The notes beneath the pieces were generated by a model. The model was not told the DNA's origin. It worked only from the letters and a program-made list of their open reading frames with translations, and made no database searches. From positions 1-54,612 of the forward strand of contig JAKISW010000017.1 in the NCBI GenBank assembly GCA_021648375.1: a DNA stretch of 54,612 nucleotides, in the 5' to 3' direction. Both the position numbers and the translations under genes were made by a program. This document shows positions 34,862-42,920 of the stretch, piece by piece. Within the stretch, counting starts at the first letter, position 1; every line of letters begins with the position of its first letter. This stretch comes from Devosiaceae bacterium (GTDB taxonomy: Bacteria > Pseudomonadota > Alphaproteobacteria > Rhizobiales > Devosiaceae).

Positions 34862-34878
34862 TTTTGGAGTAAAGGCTC

Positions 34879-36084
34879 ATGCCCAACCATAAAAATCCCT
34901 TGAGTGAAAATAAAAACCGCTCGGCGCAGACTTGTCTGGTGCATGGGGGTACGCAAAGAAGTCAGTTTGGCGAAACTTCTGAAGCAATATTTATGAATTC
35001 AGGCTTTACATATGAAAGTTCCGAGGCCGCTGAAGAAAGATTTAAGGGAAACTCTCCCGGTCACATATATTCGCGATTTACCAATCCCAGCGTTGAGATG
35101 TTTCAAGATCGTATGAAATTGCTGGAAGGCGCAGAGGCAGCCCGTGCCACCGCCACCGGCATGGCAGCTGTAACAACGGCGATGATGGCACAGGTAAGAG
35201 CTGGTGACCATGTGGTGGCCTCAAGGGCATTATTTGGTGGCTGCCGATTTGTCATCGAGGATTATATGCCGCGCTGGGGAGTAAAAACCACCCTTGTTGA
35301 CGGACGCGACCCGCAAAACTTTGCCTCCGCAATGCAAAAAAACACCAAAGCTATTTTTATAGAAACCCCGACCAATCCAACTCTGGAGTTGGTGGATATA
35401 AAAGCGGTGGCCGAAATTGCCCATGCCAACAATGCCGTTTTGGTGGTGGATAATGTATTTGCCACCCCCATCTGGCAAAAGCCCCTGCAATTGGGCGCTG
35501 ATCTGGTGGTCTATTCGGCAACCAAGCATATTGATGGACAGGGCCGAGCGTTGGGGGGGATAATTTTAGGTTCCAAAGAGCTGATCGAGGGGGATATTCA
35601 CACCATTATTCGCCAGACCGGCCCTTCCATTAGCCCGTTTAACGCCTGGGTGATGGTAAAAGGCTTGGAGACACTGGATTTAAGGGTCAGGGAAATGACC
35701 CGTTCGGCCGCAAAACTTGCAGCATTCCTTTCCTCCCATGAAAAAGTCGAAAGAGTTTTTTATCCCGGTGATAAAAGCCACCCTCAATATGATTTAGCCC
35801 AAAGCCAGATGAGTGGCGGTTCAAACATGGTTGCCATGGAAATCAAGGGCGGCAAAGCGGCCTCCTTTAAGTGTGCCGATGGCTTAAGCATATTTTTGAT
35901 TTCCAACAATCTGGGAGATGCAAAATCAATTATTTCCCACCCCGCCACCACAACCCATCAGCGCTTGACTGAGGATGTTAGAGATGAGCTTGGCATCAAG
36001 GATAATCTGTTGCGCCTGTCGGTTGGGCTTGAAAGTGCAGATGATTTGATAGCCGATCTGGCGTTTGGGCTGGATCAGATATAG
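34879..36084 (+). CDS. metZ: O-succinylhomoserine sulfhydrylase
   Basis: A 401-residue PLP enzyme of the Cys/Met-metabolism family. It makes homocysteine from O-succinylhomoserine and sulfide, one step before methionine. Lys216 in YSATKHIDGQGR holds PLP, Asp191 in VVDNVFATP contacts the ring, and YSRFTNPSVEMFQDRM is the typical N-terminal motif. MetZ is favoured over cystathionine gamma-synthase by overall resemblance to rhizobial MetZ and by the SAM-II riboswitch in front. Its TAG stop forms the first bases of an interspersed repeat. Confidence 0.93.
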   Translation: MPNHKNPLSENKNRSAQTCLVHGGTQRSQFGETSEAIFMNSGFTYESSEAAEERFKGNSPGHIYSRFTNPSVEMFQDRMKLLEGAEAARATATGMAAVTTAMMAQVRAGDHVVASRALFGGCRFVIEDYMPRWGVKTTLVDGRDPQNFASAMQKNTKAIFIETPTNPTLELVDIKAVAEIAHANNAVLVVDNVFATPIWQKPLQLGADLVVYSATKHIDGQGRALGGIILGSKELIEGDIHTIIRQTGPSISPFNAWVMVKGLETLDLRVREMTRSAAKLAAFLSSHEKVERVFYPGDKSHPQYDLAQSQMSGGSNMVAMEIKGGKAASFKCADGLSIFLISNNLGDAKSIISHPATTTHQRLTEDVRDELGIKDNLLRLSVGLESADDLIADLAFGLDQI

Positions 36085-36148
36085 AGCGTTTTCAGGATAA
36101 GTGTATGCGGTTATCCGGTTCGAAAACGCGACAAAATAAAAGACTTAA
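36082..36148. repeat. Truncated copy of the TAGAGC repeat family
   Basis: TAGAGCGTTTTCAGGATAAG, then GGTTATCCGGTTCG, CGCGACAAAAT and AAGACTTA match the reverse complement of the 103-bp repeat at 5965-6067 over its first 65 or so bases; the other half is missing. The initial TAG is the metZ stop codon. Confidence 0.75.
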
Positions 36149-36159
36149 AATTAAATGCC

Positions 36160-36780
36160 TCAGGAACCAGGATTTGGCGGAAAATTCTTTTTGGCCCGCC
36201 AAATCCGCATAATTGCCGTATAAAATGTGGCGGTCGCAAAAACATAGGCCAAAAGCGCAAACAGGTTTGGCCAGATGCAAATCACCACAAAAAAAGCAAT
36301 GGTTTCGGTTCCCTCCAGCAATCCATCGGTAAAATAGAGGTTTTTTTCTCCCCTGGCGCTGGAGGATAATTTGTTACGTTCCGCCAGAATGGAATAGCCA
36401 AGAAATGTCGCGCCGTTGAAATAAAACGACAGCAATAATACCGCCCCCGCCAGCCCGTTTCCCGGTTGGTCATAGACAATAAAAGCCAGAACAATGGCCC
36501 CGTAAAACAAAAAATCCGACACGATATCAAAAAATCCGCCAAAGTCGGTTTTTTGGGTAGCCCGAGCTACCGCGCCATCAAGACCATCGGCGATGCGGGA
36601 CAAAAGAAGAAAAAACAAACCAGCCGAGAAATTGCCTATCGCTATAAGTACCGCTGCAATAATTCCCAAAATCAGCCCGGCAGCGGTTACTCCATTGGCA
36701 CTGGCTCCCATCTGAGCCAGCTTTTTTCCTGCCCCATTGAGCGGGGGATCAATGATTTTTCGCATGAAGCCATCAAGCAT
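36160..36780 (-). CDS. CDP-alcohol phosphatidyltransferase family protein
   Basis: A 206-residue integral membrane enzyme that transfers a phosphatidyl group from CDP-diacylglycerol to an alcohol. The signature D-G-x2-A-R-x8-G-x3-D-x3-D is present in DGLDGAVARATQKTDFGGFF followed by DIVSD. About six hydrophobic helices are visible. It resembles small PgsA/PssA-like paralogues of Rhizobiales; the acceptor alcohol cannot be determined. It converges on metZ with a repeat between them. Confidence 0.88.
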   Translation of the reverse strand: MLDGFMRKIIDPPLNGAGKKLAQMGASANGVTAAGLILGIIAAVLIAIGNFSAGLFFLLLSRIADGLDGAVARATQKTDFGGFFDIVSDFLFYGAIVLAFIVYDQPGNGLAGAVLLLSFYFNGATFLGYSILAERNKLSSSARGEKNLYFTDGLLEGTETIAFFVVICIWPNLFALLAYVFATATFYTAIMRIWRAKKNFPPNPGS

Positions 36781-36921
36781 GATTTTTAGGCTCTCTTGAT
36801 ATAAGGGGCAGTGACCGTATTAATTTAATAGGTTTTCATTCTAAAATCTTTTACAAAAAAAGTCCCATCAATTTGGCGGCACAATCATTTGATTGCTTGA
36901 ACAGGCAATATTTTCAAACCT

Positions 36922-36971
36922 CTTATAGGGTTGCAAGTGCCTTATAGGGTTGCAAGTGCCTTATAGGGTTG
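36922..36971. repeat. 19-bp tandem repeat, about 2.6 copies
   Basis: CTTATAGGGTTGCAAGTGC occurs at 36922-36940 and 36941-36959, and its first 12 bases again at 36960-36971. It lies 75 bp upstream of trkH in a 265-bp intergenic region that otherwise shows only AT-rich sequence. Confidence 0.9.
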
Positions 36972-37045
36972 AAAGAGCATAGGAAGCTGATACTGAATAT
37001 ACCGGGCATATTTAATCCTTCTATTATCAACATAACGGGCTTTTT

Positions 37046-38494
37046 GTGGAGCTAAGAACCTTACTGACGATAATCGGGGCGCTGGTCGCCAGTCTTGGCC
37101 TTGCCATGCTGCTGCCTGCCTTTGCCGATGCCATTGCCGGCAATGATGATTGGCGGGTGTTTCTTGGTGCTTCCCTTGTCACCACTCTAAGCGGTGGCGG
37201 ACTTTGGGCCTCAACCTCAGGGCGCATTGAAACCTTAACCATGCGTCAGGCGTTTTTGCTTACGGCGCTGATCTGGATTGTGTTGACGTTTTTCGGGGCG
37301 TTGCCATTCTTCTGGTCAGACCTTGGCTTGAGCTTCACCGATTCCGTGTTCGAATCCATGTCTGGAATTACCACAACCGGGGCCACTATCATGGTTGGCC
37401 TTGATAATGTGTCAGAGGGAATATTGCTCTGGCGCGGACTGTTACAATGGTTTGGTGGTCTGGGTATTGTCGTGATGGCTATTGCCGTTTTGCCAATGTT
37501 GCAGGTTGGTGGCATGCAGATGTTTAAGGCTGAGGCCTTTGAAACTCCCGATAAGATTTTGCCGCGCGCCACTCAGATAGCCGGTGGCATGACGATTATT
37601 TATCTGGGTTTGACCATAGCTTGCGCCGCCATATACTGGTTTTTCGGAATGAATTTTTTCGAAGCCATAGTGCATGCCATGACCACGGTGGCCACGGGCG
37701 GTTTTTCCACCCGTGATGGATCAATCGAAAGCTTTAATTCCATAGCCATTGATTATACCTCCATTGTGTTCATGATTTTGGGGGCATTGCCGTTTGCCCT
37801 ATATCTTGGAGCTGTTCAATATGGGCAATGGAAGCGCCTTTTTTCTGACTCTCAGGTGCGCACTTTTCTTTTGTTGCTGGTATCGGTGACCATAATAATC
37901 ATGATGGTGCAGATAAATATCAATATTTATGAGGGTGAAGAGGCTTTTCGCCATGCCCTGTTTTCTGTCACTTCGGTTATAACCGGCACCGGATATGCAA
38001 CCGTTGACTATGGAGCATGGGGCCCGCTGGCCACTGCTGTATTTTTTGTTTTGATGTTTGTGGGCGGCTGCACCGGCTCGACATCGTGTGGCATCAAGAT
38101 ATTCAGATTTCAGGTGCTGGCTCGCGATCTTTATCAGCATGTGCGCCAGATTCTTACCCCCTCAAGGGTCTATATCAAACGCTATAATGGCGCCCCGCTG
38201 CCTGAAAATGTTTCAACCTCAGTGCAAAGTTTTGTGTTTTTATATATTTCGAGCTTTTTTGTGCTGGCAGTATTATTAAGCGCCACCGGCATGGATAGTG
38301 TTAGCGCCCTTAGTGGGGCTGCTACCGCTATTTCCAATGTGGGGCCGGGCCTTGGTGATGTTATTGGGCCAAGCGGCACTTTTGCCCCCTTAAAGGACAT
38401 TTCTAAATGGCTTTTGATAATTGGCATGCTGGTAGGAAGGTTGGAAATTCTGATTATTTTAGTACTGTTCACCCCGCGCTTCTGGCAGGCGTAA
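37046..38494 (+). CDS. trkH: Potassium uptake protein, TrkH family
   Basis: A 482-residue K+ channel subunit. The four-fold membrane-pore-membrane layout is visible through its filter loops: ESMSGITTTGATIM, HAMTTVATGGFSTRDG, FSVTSVITGTGYATVDYG and GAATAISNVGPGLGD. It works with a cytoplasmic TrkA regulator, not present here. The start is GTG at 37046; no in-frame ATG is close. A tandem repeat lies in its upstream region. Confidence 0.92.
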   Translation: MELRTLLTIIGALVASLGLAMLLPAFADAIAGNDDWRVFLGASLVTTLSGGGLWASTSGRIETLTMRQAFLLTALIWIVLTFFGALPFFWSDLGLSFTDSVFESMSGITTTGATIMVGLDNVSEGILLWRGLLQWFGGLGIVVMAIAVLPMLQVGGMQMFKAEAFETPDKILPRATQIAGGMTIIYLGLTIACAAIYWFFGMNFFEAIVHAMTTVATGGFSTRDGSIESFNSIAIDYTSIVFMILGALPFALYLGAVQYGQWKRLFSDSQVRTFLLLLVSVTIIIMMVQININIYEGEEAFRHALFSVTSVITGTGYATVDYGAWGPLATAVFFVLMFVGGCTGSTSCGIKIFRFQVLARDLYQHVRQILTPSRVYIKRYNGAPLPENVSTSVQSFVFLYISSFFVLAVLLSATGMDSVSALSGAATAISNVGPGLGDVIGPSGTFAPLKDISKWLLIIGMLVGRLEILIILVLFTPRFWQA

Positions 38495-38495
38495 G

Positions 38496-38513
38496 CAGGG
38501 GCCATTGACCCTG
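38496..38513. repeat. Degenerate relative of the CCTA palindrome near the trkH stop
   Basis: CAGGGGCCATTGACCCTG starts directly after the trkH TAA. The arms (CAGGG/CCCTG) resemble the palindrome family but lack the TAG/CTA ends. Included with low confidence. Confidence 0.3.
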
Positions 38514-38541
38514 ATTATGAATTCCAACATGGAGTCATAAA

Positions 38542-39567
38542 TTATTCTTCAATAACAAACTGGTTGGGATTAAAATGATAGGTGGTTGAGCAAAACTCAC
38601 AGGTGATTTCTATTTCCCCATCCACCGCCATATCTTTTCGCTCTTTGGCTGAAAAATTCGTCTGCAACATGGCCTCTGTTCGCTCGGGGGAGCATGTGCA
38701 TCGTGCCACCAGCGGTTCAGGGTCAAATATTGTTACCCCCTTTTCATGAAACAGGCGCAGCAGTAATCTTTCGATTGAAATCTGCGGATCAATAAGCTCA
38801 TCATCGCCAATGGTGGCAAACAAAGCCTGAGCTTCGTTCCAATTATCAGCATCTCCTTCTTCCACTGCATCTTGAGAAATACCATCGCCGGGAAGGTCAA
38901 TATTTTCTTCTGGGGTTTCGTTTTTATCGATTTTGGCTTTGGGCAAATATTGCACCATCATGCCACCGGCCCGCCAAACAGAACCCGCATCACCTTTGGC
39001 TTTATGACTGCCGACGGCCAGGCGCACTTTGGTGGGAATTTGTTCGGACTGGGCAAAATAATGCTCGGCTGCCACTTCAAGGCCAGAGCCGTCAATTTCA
39101 ACTATTCCCTGATAGCGCTCGGTATGAGCGCCCTGGTCAACAGTCATCGCCAAATGGCCCTTGCCCAACAGAAGGGCAGAGTTTGACCGATCGTTTTTTT
39201 CCATTGCCTCCAGGGCATCTTTATCAAAACGAGCATAAGCACGAAGCCCATCGGGCGCATCAAGATCCACCACGATCATGTTTACCGGCCCATCGGTCTG
39301 GCTCTGTAAAATAAAGCGCCCGGAAAATTTCATGGAAGACCCCATAAGGGCGGTTAAAACGATTGCCTCCCCAAGTACACGGGCAACCGGGGCCGGATAA
39401 TCATGGGCGCTTATTATTTTGTGTAACGCATCGGCCAGTCTTATGGATCGTCCACGGCAATTGAGATTCTCAAGGGTAAAAGGCACATAGACATCATCAC
39501 CGCTTTCAGGACGATCAAGGCCATATTTTTCCATCGGTGCTGGATCATCTGCCTCTGTTTTATTCAC
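38542..39567 (-). CDS. hslO: Hsp33 redox-regulated molecular chaperone
   Basis: A 341-residue cytosolic holdase activated by oxidative unfolding. The zinc switch is complete: CTC in VARCTCSPERTE and CEFC in EITCEFCSTTYHFNP. The chain is longer than E. coli Hsp33 (about 290) because of an acidic insert in the middle (residues 215-245, rich in Glu/Asp). Its ATG overlaps the stop of argF by 4 bases, so it is the last gene of an argD-argF-hslO operon, an arrangement common in Rhizobiales. Confidence 0.93.
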   Translation of the reverse strand: MNKTEADDPAPMEKYGLDRPESGDDVYVPFTLENLNCRGRSIRLADALHKIISAHDYPAPVARVLGEAIVLTALMGSSMKFSGRFILQSQTDGPVNMIVVDLDAPDGLRAYARFDKDALEAMEKNDRSNSALLLGKGHLAMTVDQGAHTERYQGIVEIDGSGLEVAAEHYFAQSEQIPTKVRLAVGSHKAKGDAGSVWRAGGMMVQYLPKAKIDKNETPEENIDLPGDGISQDAVEEGDADNWNEAQALFATIGDDELIDPQISIERLLLRLFHEKGVTIFDPEPLVARCTCSPERTEAMLQTNFSAKERKDMAVDGEIEITCEFCSTTYHFNPNQFVIEE

Positions 39568-40526
39568 GATAGCTCCTCGATACCAAATACATAGGCCAGA
39601 ATAGCCTTTTGTATGTGTAGCCGGTTTTCCGCCTCGTCAAAAACTACCGATTGCACACCATCCATAACTTCAGCGCTCACCTCGTCACCACGATGGGCGG
39701 GAAGGCAATGCATAAACAGGGCATCAGAATTGGCCATATCCATCAGGTCTTTATCCACCCGGTACGGGGACAGGATACGGCGGCGCTCGCTGGCATCTTT
39801 GTCGCCCATGGAAACCCAGGTATCAGCGATAATCAAATCAGAATTTTTTGCCGCTTCCTTTGGGTCTTTAATCAGGTTTATTTTATCACCGGCCGCCCCA
39901 ATATCGGCCAGCATGCCCTGGGAGGGCGCATATTCATCAGGGCAGGCGATATTTAGCCTATTGCCAAAAATTGCTGTTGCATGCACCCATGACGCCAAAA
40001 CATTATTGGCATCCCCGACCCATGTCACGGTTGCATTTTCAATTGGGCCTCGATGCTCTTCATATGTCTGAATATCGGCCATCACCTGACACGGGTGCGA
40101 AAGGTGGGTAAGCCCGTTGATCACCGGAACTGAAGCCGCTCCCGCCAGCTCCAGCAGATCATCATGGGATAGAATACGAATAATTATCGCATCCACATAA
40201 CGCGATAATACCCGTGCTGTATCGGCGATGGTTTCATCACGGGATAATTGCATTTCGCGCCCGGTCAGCATTAAAGTCTGACCGCCAAGCTGGCGCATGC
40301 CAACATCAAAAGATACCCTTGTGCGCGTACTTTCGCGCTCAAATACCATTGCCAGCATCTGATCCTGAAGGATCGGCGGGCGCTCTCCCTCTGCCATTAG
40401 TTTTTTAAGCTCTTTTGAAAGCTCTAATATTTTGCGCAATGTTTCTTTAGAAAAATCCTTCAGGTCAAGAAAGTGACGCAATGGTTTGCCGGATTGTTGT
40501 GCCGGTACAAAATTTTGTTTGCTCAT
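39564..40526 (-). CDS. argF: Ornithine carbamoyltransferase
   Basis: A 320-residue enzyme making citrulline from ornithine and carbamoyl phosphate in arginine biosynthesis. STRTR in FERESTRTRVSFDVGM binds carbamoyl phosphate, HPCQVMAD follows, and HCLPAHRGDEVS near the C-terminus binds ornithine. It lies between argD (31 bp upstream, with a palindrome in the gap) and hslO (4-base overlap). Confidence 0.95.
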   Translation of the reverse strand: MSKQNFVPAQQSGKPLRHFLDLKDFSKETLRKILELSKELKKLMAEGERPPILQDQMLAMVFERESTRTRVSFDVGMRQLGGQTLMLTGREMQLSRDETIADTARVLSRYVDAIIIRILSHDDLLELAGAASVPVINGLTHLSHPCQVMADIQTYEEHRGPIENATVTWVGDANNVLASWVHATAIFGNRLNIACPDEYAPSQGMLADIGAAGDKINLIKDPKEAAKNSDLIIADTWVSMGDKDASERRRILSPYRVDKDLMDMANSDALFMHCLPAHRGDEVSAEVMDGVQSVVFDEAENRLHIQKAILAYVFGIEELS

Positions 40527-40545
40527 AAATAAAATCCTTAAAACC

Positions 40546-40560
40546 TAGGGCCTAACCCTA
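40546..40560. repeat. TAGG...CCTA quasi-palindrome, copy 8 (argD stop)
   Basis: On the plus strand TAGGGCCTAACCCTA. Read on the minus strand, its first three bases are the argD TAG stop. It fills about half of the argD-argF gap. Confidence 0.7.
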
Positions 40561-41766
40561 ATGCGTCTTGCTTTGAAAATCATCCAATGCGGCGCTTATC
40601 TTTTTAAATGCTTCACCAATATCATCTTCGGTAATTATCAGGGGAGGCAAGAACCTTAAAACATTGTCACCGGCCGCTACACACAGCAATTTGTGGCTAC
40701 GCAGGCTGTCGACAAAATCGCGAATTGGCGGCTTGATCTTCATTCCGGCCATCAGGCCCTTTCCCCGAACATCAAGAACCAGATCAGGATATTTCTGCAT
40801 AAGCTGTTGCATATAACGATTTAACACCTGACCCGTTTTTTCCACATGGGCTAAAAACCCGTCCGCCAGAATATGGTCAATCACAGCATTGCCTACCGCA
40901 CAGGCCAAAGGATTGCCCCCATAGGTCGATCCGTGGGTGCCCGGAACCATCGAAGCGGCCACTTTTTCAGTCGCCAGACAGGCGCCAAGGGGAAATCCGG
41001 CCCCAATTCCCTTGGCCACCGCCATAATATCAGGTTCAATCCCTGACCATTCATAGGCAAAAAACTTCCCCGTGCGTCCATATCCGCATTGCACTTCATC
41101 AAGGATCAACAGCAGATTATGGCGATCGCACAGCTTGCGTAAACCACTCATAAAGTTTTTGTCCATGGCGTTTAGGCCGCCCTCGCCCTGTACGGGTTCA
41201 ATTAAAATTGCGCAGGTTGCTTCCCCTATTGCATTTTCCACAGCTTTGAGATCTCCGGGGGCAATATGGGTAAAACCGGGCAGCGTCGGTCCAAAACCCT
41301 CCACATAAGCCGGATTGCCCCCCGCAGCGATAGTGCCAAGGGTGCGACCATGAAACGAGCCTGTAAAAGCAATGATTTCAAATTTTTCCGGCTGTTTGAG
41401 GTCAAAGAAATAATGCCGAGCGGTCTTAATTGCACATTCAACAGCCTCTGCCCCCGAATTGGTGAAAAACACCGCATCGGCAAAAGTGGCTTTCACCAGT
41501 TTTTGCGCCAGTTTTTCAGCTTGGGGGATCGTATAAATATTGGAGACATGCCAAAGCTTTTCGCTTTGCTCCAGCAACGCTTTTTTAATACCCTTATCAG
41601 AATGGCCCAAGGCATTGACCCCGATACCTGAATTAAAATCCAGATATTCTTCGCCCTCGCTTGAATAAAGTCGCACCCCTTCACCGCGCTCAAATGTCAG
41701 AGGCGTGCGGGCATAGGTGCCAAACATCGCTGACTTTTCAGGTGCGGGGTTTTTGGGGGTCGACAT
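40558..41766 (-). CDS. argD: Acetylornithine aminotransferase
   Basis: A 402-residue class III PLP aminotransferase. FTNSGAEAVECAIKTARHY binds the cofactor phosphate, LILDEVQCGYGRTGKFFAYE holds the ring Asp, and MAVAKGIGAGFPLGA carries the Schiff-base Lys. It produces N-acetylornithine, and in many bacteria also succinyldiaminopimelate, from the cognate semialdehydes with glutamate. First gene of argD-argF-hslO, divergent from gcrA. Confidence 0.93.
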   Translation of the reverse strand: MSTPKNPAPEKSAMFGTYARTPLTFERGEGVRLYSSEGEEYLDFNSGIGVNALGHSDKGIKKALLEQSEKLWHVSNIYTIPQAEKLAQKLVKATFADAVFFTNSGAEAVECAIKTARHYFFDLKQPEKFEIIAFTGSFHGRTLGTIAAGGNPAYVEGFGPTLPGFTHIAPGDLKAVENAIGEATCAILIEPVQGEGGLNAMDKNFMSGLRKLCDRHNLLLILDEVQCGYGRTGKFFAYEWSGIEPDIMAVAKGIGAGFPLGACLATEKVAASMVPGTHGSTYGGNPLACAVGNAVIDHILADGFLAHVEKTGQVLNRYMQQLMQKYPDLVLDVRGKGLMAGMKIKPPIRDFVDSLRSHKLLCVAAGDNVLRFLPPLIITEDDIGEAFKKISAALDDFQSKTH

Positions 41767-42099
41767 GGGCTTTTTCCTTTTTGTTTTGTTAAAGAACGAG
41801 GTTTCTAAATGCTCAGGTAATTTTAAGCCAGACTTATTTTTTACCTTCCGCCTGCCTCAAATGGACCAAAAACTTCCACCAAAAGCAAAAAACGCGCTCC
41901 CATGGCAGGGGCACGTCGATTAATTGAATTTAATCCACAGCTATGGATATTGTCAATTGCAACGTCTCCAATTGCACTTAAGTGCTTGGCACGACTCATC
42001 ATTAATTACGGTTGTATAACTTGCAGAGCTGATAAATTTGGGCGATCAAATATCCAATTGATTTTTTTACGTGGAAATCCAGCAATTTCCCTTGTCACG

Positions 42100-42223
42100 G
42101 ATTCATTGAATTGGTTAATATCATCCCGTGGGGCCACGATATATCGTGCATTCGTCCATCAAAACATACGACCTGTAGATAAATTTAGCTGCAATAGTTA
42201 ATTGGCAGCGCGATAGAGGATTC
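42100..42223. promoter_or_regulatory. CcrM methylation sites (GANTC) in the gcrA promoter region
   Basis: GATTC at 42100-42104 and 42219-42223, the second ending 5 bases before the gcrA ATG. In Caulobacter, GANTC methylation state controls gcrA-linked promoters, so these are candidate cell-cycle switches. Presence is seen; function is inferred by homology. Confidence 0.45.
42135..42148. promoter_or_regulatory. Perfect 14-bp palindrome upstream of gcrA
   Basis: CACGATATATCGTG, 81 bp before the gcrA start. A symmetrical site of this size suits a dimeric repressor or activator; no factor is identified. Confidence 0.4.
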
Positions 42224-42228
42224 TGTAA

Positions 42229-42771
42229 ATGGGCTGGACAGACGAACGTGTTAGCGTACTAAAAAAATTATGGATGGAAGGGCTTAGTGCAGCCCAGATT
42301 GCTTTGCAGCTTGGCGAAGGGGTGACCCGAAACGCGGTCATTGGCAAAGTGCATCGGCTTAAGCTATCCGGGCGGGCAAAACCTGCCAATTCAACCCAAA
42401 GGGCACGCACGGCCAGCCGGGTGAACCGCCATGCCGGAACTCGAGGGGGCAGTGGTGGCTCATCAGGTGGAGGCAAACGGCGTAGCACGGTTTCCATGCC
42501 AGTATCAGGTGCCAATGCCTTAAGCCCTGTAATTGCTGAACAGCAAAATCCACGTCTTGCCGCGCGTCTGGCACCGGAATTGTTTATTCCGCCTGCCGAG
42601 CGCATCGGGCTTTTGGAATTGAGTGAAAAGAGATGCAAGTGGCCCATTGGTGATCCTTTGCTGGAGGATTTTCACTTTTGCGGTCATGACGCCGATGACA
42701 GCGCGCCCTATTGTAAGTTTCATGCCAAGCGCGCCTATCACACCATGGATCGCAAAAAGAAACCAAATTAG
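42229..42771 (+). CDS. gcrA: GcrA-family cell cycle regulator
   Basis: A 180-residue protein with the GcrA N-terminal DNA-binding segment (WTDERVSVLKKLWMEGLSAA, then VTRNAVIGKVHRLKLSGR) and the C-terminal cysteine-containing block (RCKWPIGDP, FCGHDADDSAPYCKFHAKRAY). GcrA works with sigma-70 at promoters carrying methylated GANTC sites and is found only in alphaproteobacteria. The Ser/Gly/Arg-rich linker (about residues 65-90) is low complexity. Its TAG stop begins a 15-bp palindrome, then a longer repeat. Confidence 0.93.
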   Translation: MGWTDERVSVLKKLWMEGLSAAQIALQLGEGVTRNAVIGKVHRLKLSGRAKPANSTQRARTASRVNRHAGTRGGSGGSSGGGKRRSTVSMPVSGANALSPVIAEQQNPRLAARLAPELFIPPAERIGLLELSEKRCKWPIGDPLLEDFHFCGHDADDSAPYCKFHAKRAYHTMDRKKKPN

Positions 42772-42783
42772 GTGCTGACCCTA
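42769..42783. repeat. TAGG...CCTA quasi-palindrome, copy 9 (gcrA stop)
   Basis: TAGGTGCTGACCCTA; the first three bases are the gcrA stop codon. Confidence 0.7.
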
Positions 42784-42784
42784 C

Positions 42785-42887
42785 AGCATGTCTCCCAAAA
42801 GTGGGAACCGGTTTTGGGGTAAAAGATATGCGAAAACAAACAAATAAAGCGTCGGTGCGGTTCAGATTAAACGCGACGCGCTTTAGG
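42785..42887. repeat. Composite interspersed repeat between gcrA and ppk2
   Basis: Two hairpins: GCATGTCT near 42787 with AGATATGC near 42825-42832 enclosing CCCAAAAGTGGG and CCGGTTTTGGGG; then TAAAGCG (42844-42850) with CGCGCTTTA (42877-42885). This is a second type of Rhizobiales-style intergenic repeat, unrelated to the 103-bp one. Confidence 0.6.
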
Positions 42888-42920
42888 ATTTTGCGCAATT
42901 GCAAGTGATCGGATTTTATT

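Larger units (their letters stand above)
41767..42228. other. Long divergent regulatory region between argD and gcrA
   Basis: 462 bp without a convincing gene. Seen in it: an inverted repeat GATTAA (41918-41923) / TTAATC (41930-41935), resembling a CtrA half-site pair but with 6 instead of 7 bases between TTAA motifs; a perfect 14-bp palindrome (42135-42148); and two GANTC sites (42100, 42219). This length and content suit a regulated gcrA promoter. Confidence 0.55.

Noticed and set aside
41902..42201. A 99-codon open frame between argD and gcrA
   Set aside because: No recognisable domain, no ribosome-binding site, and it lies over the palindrome and GANTC site of the regulatory region.
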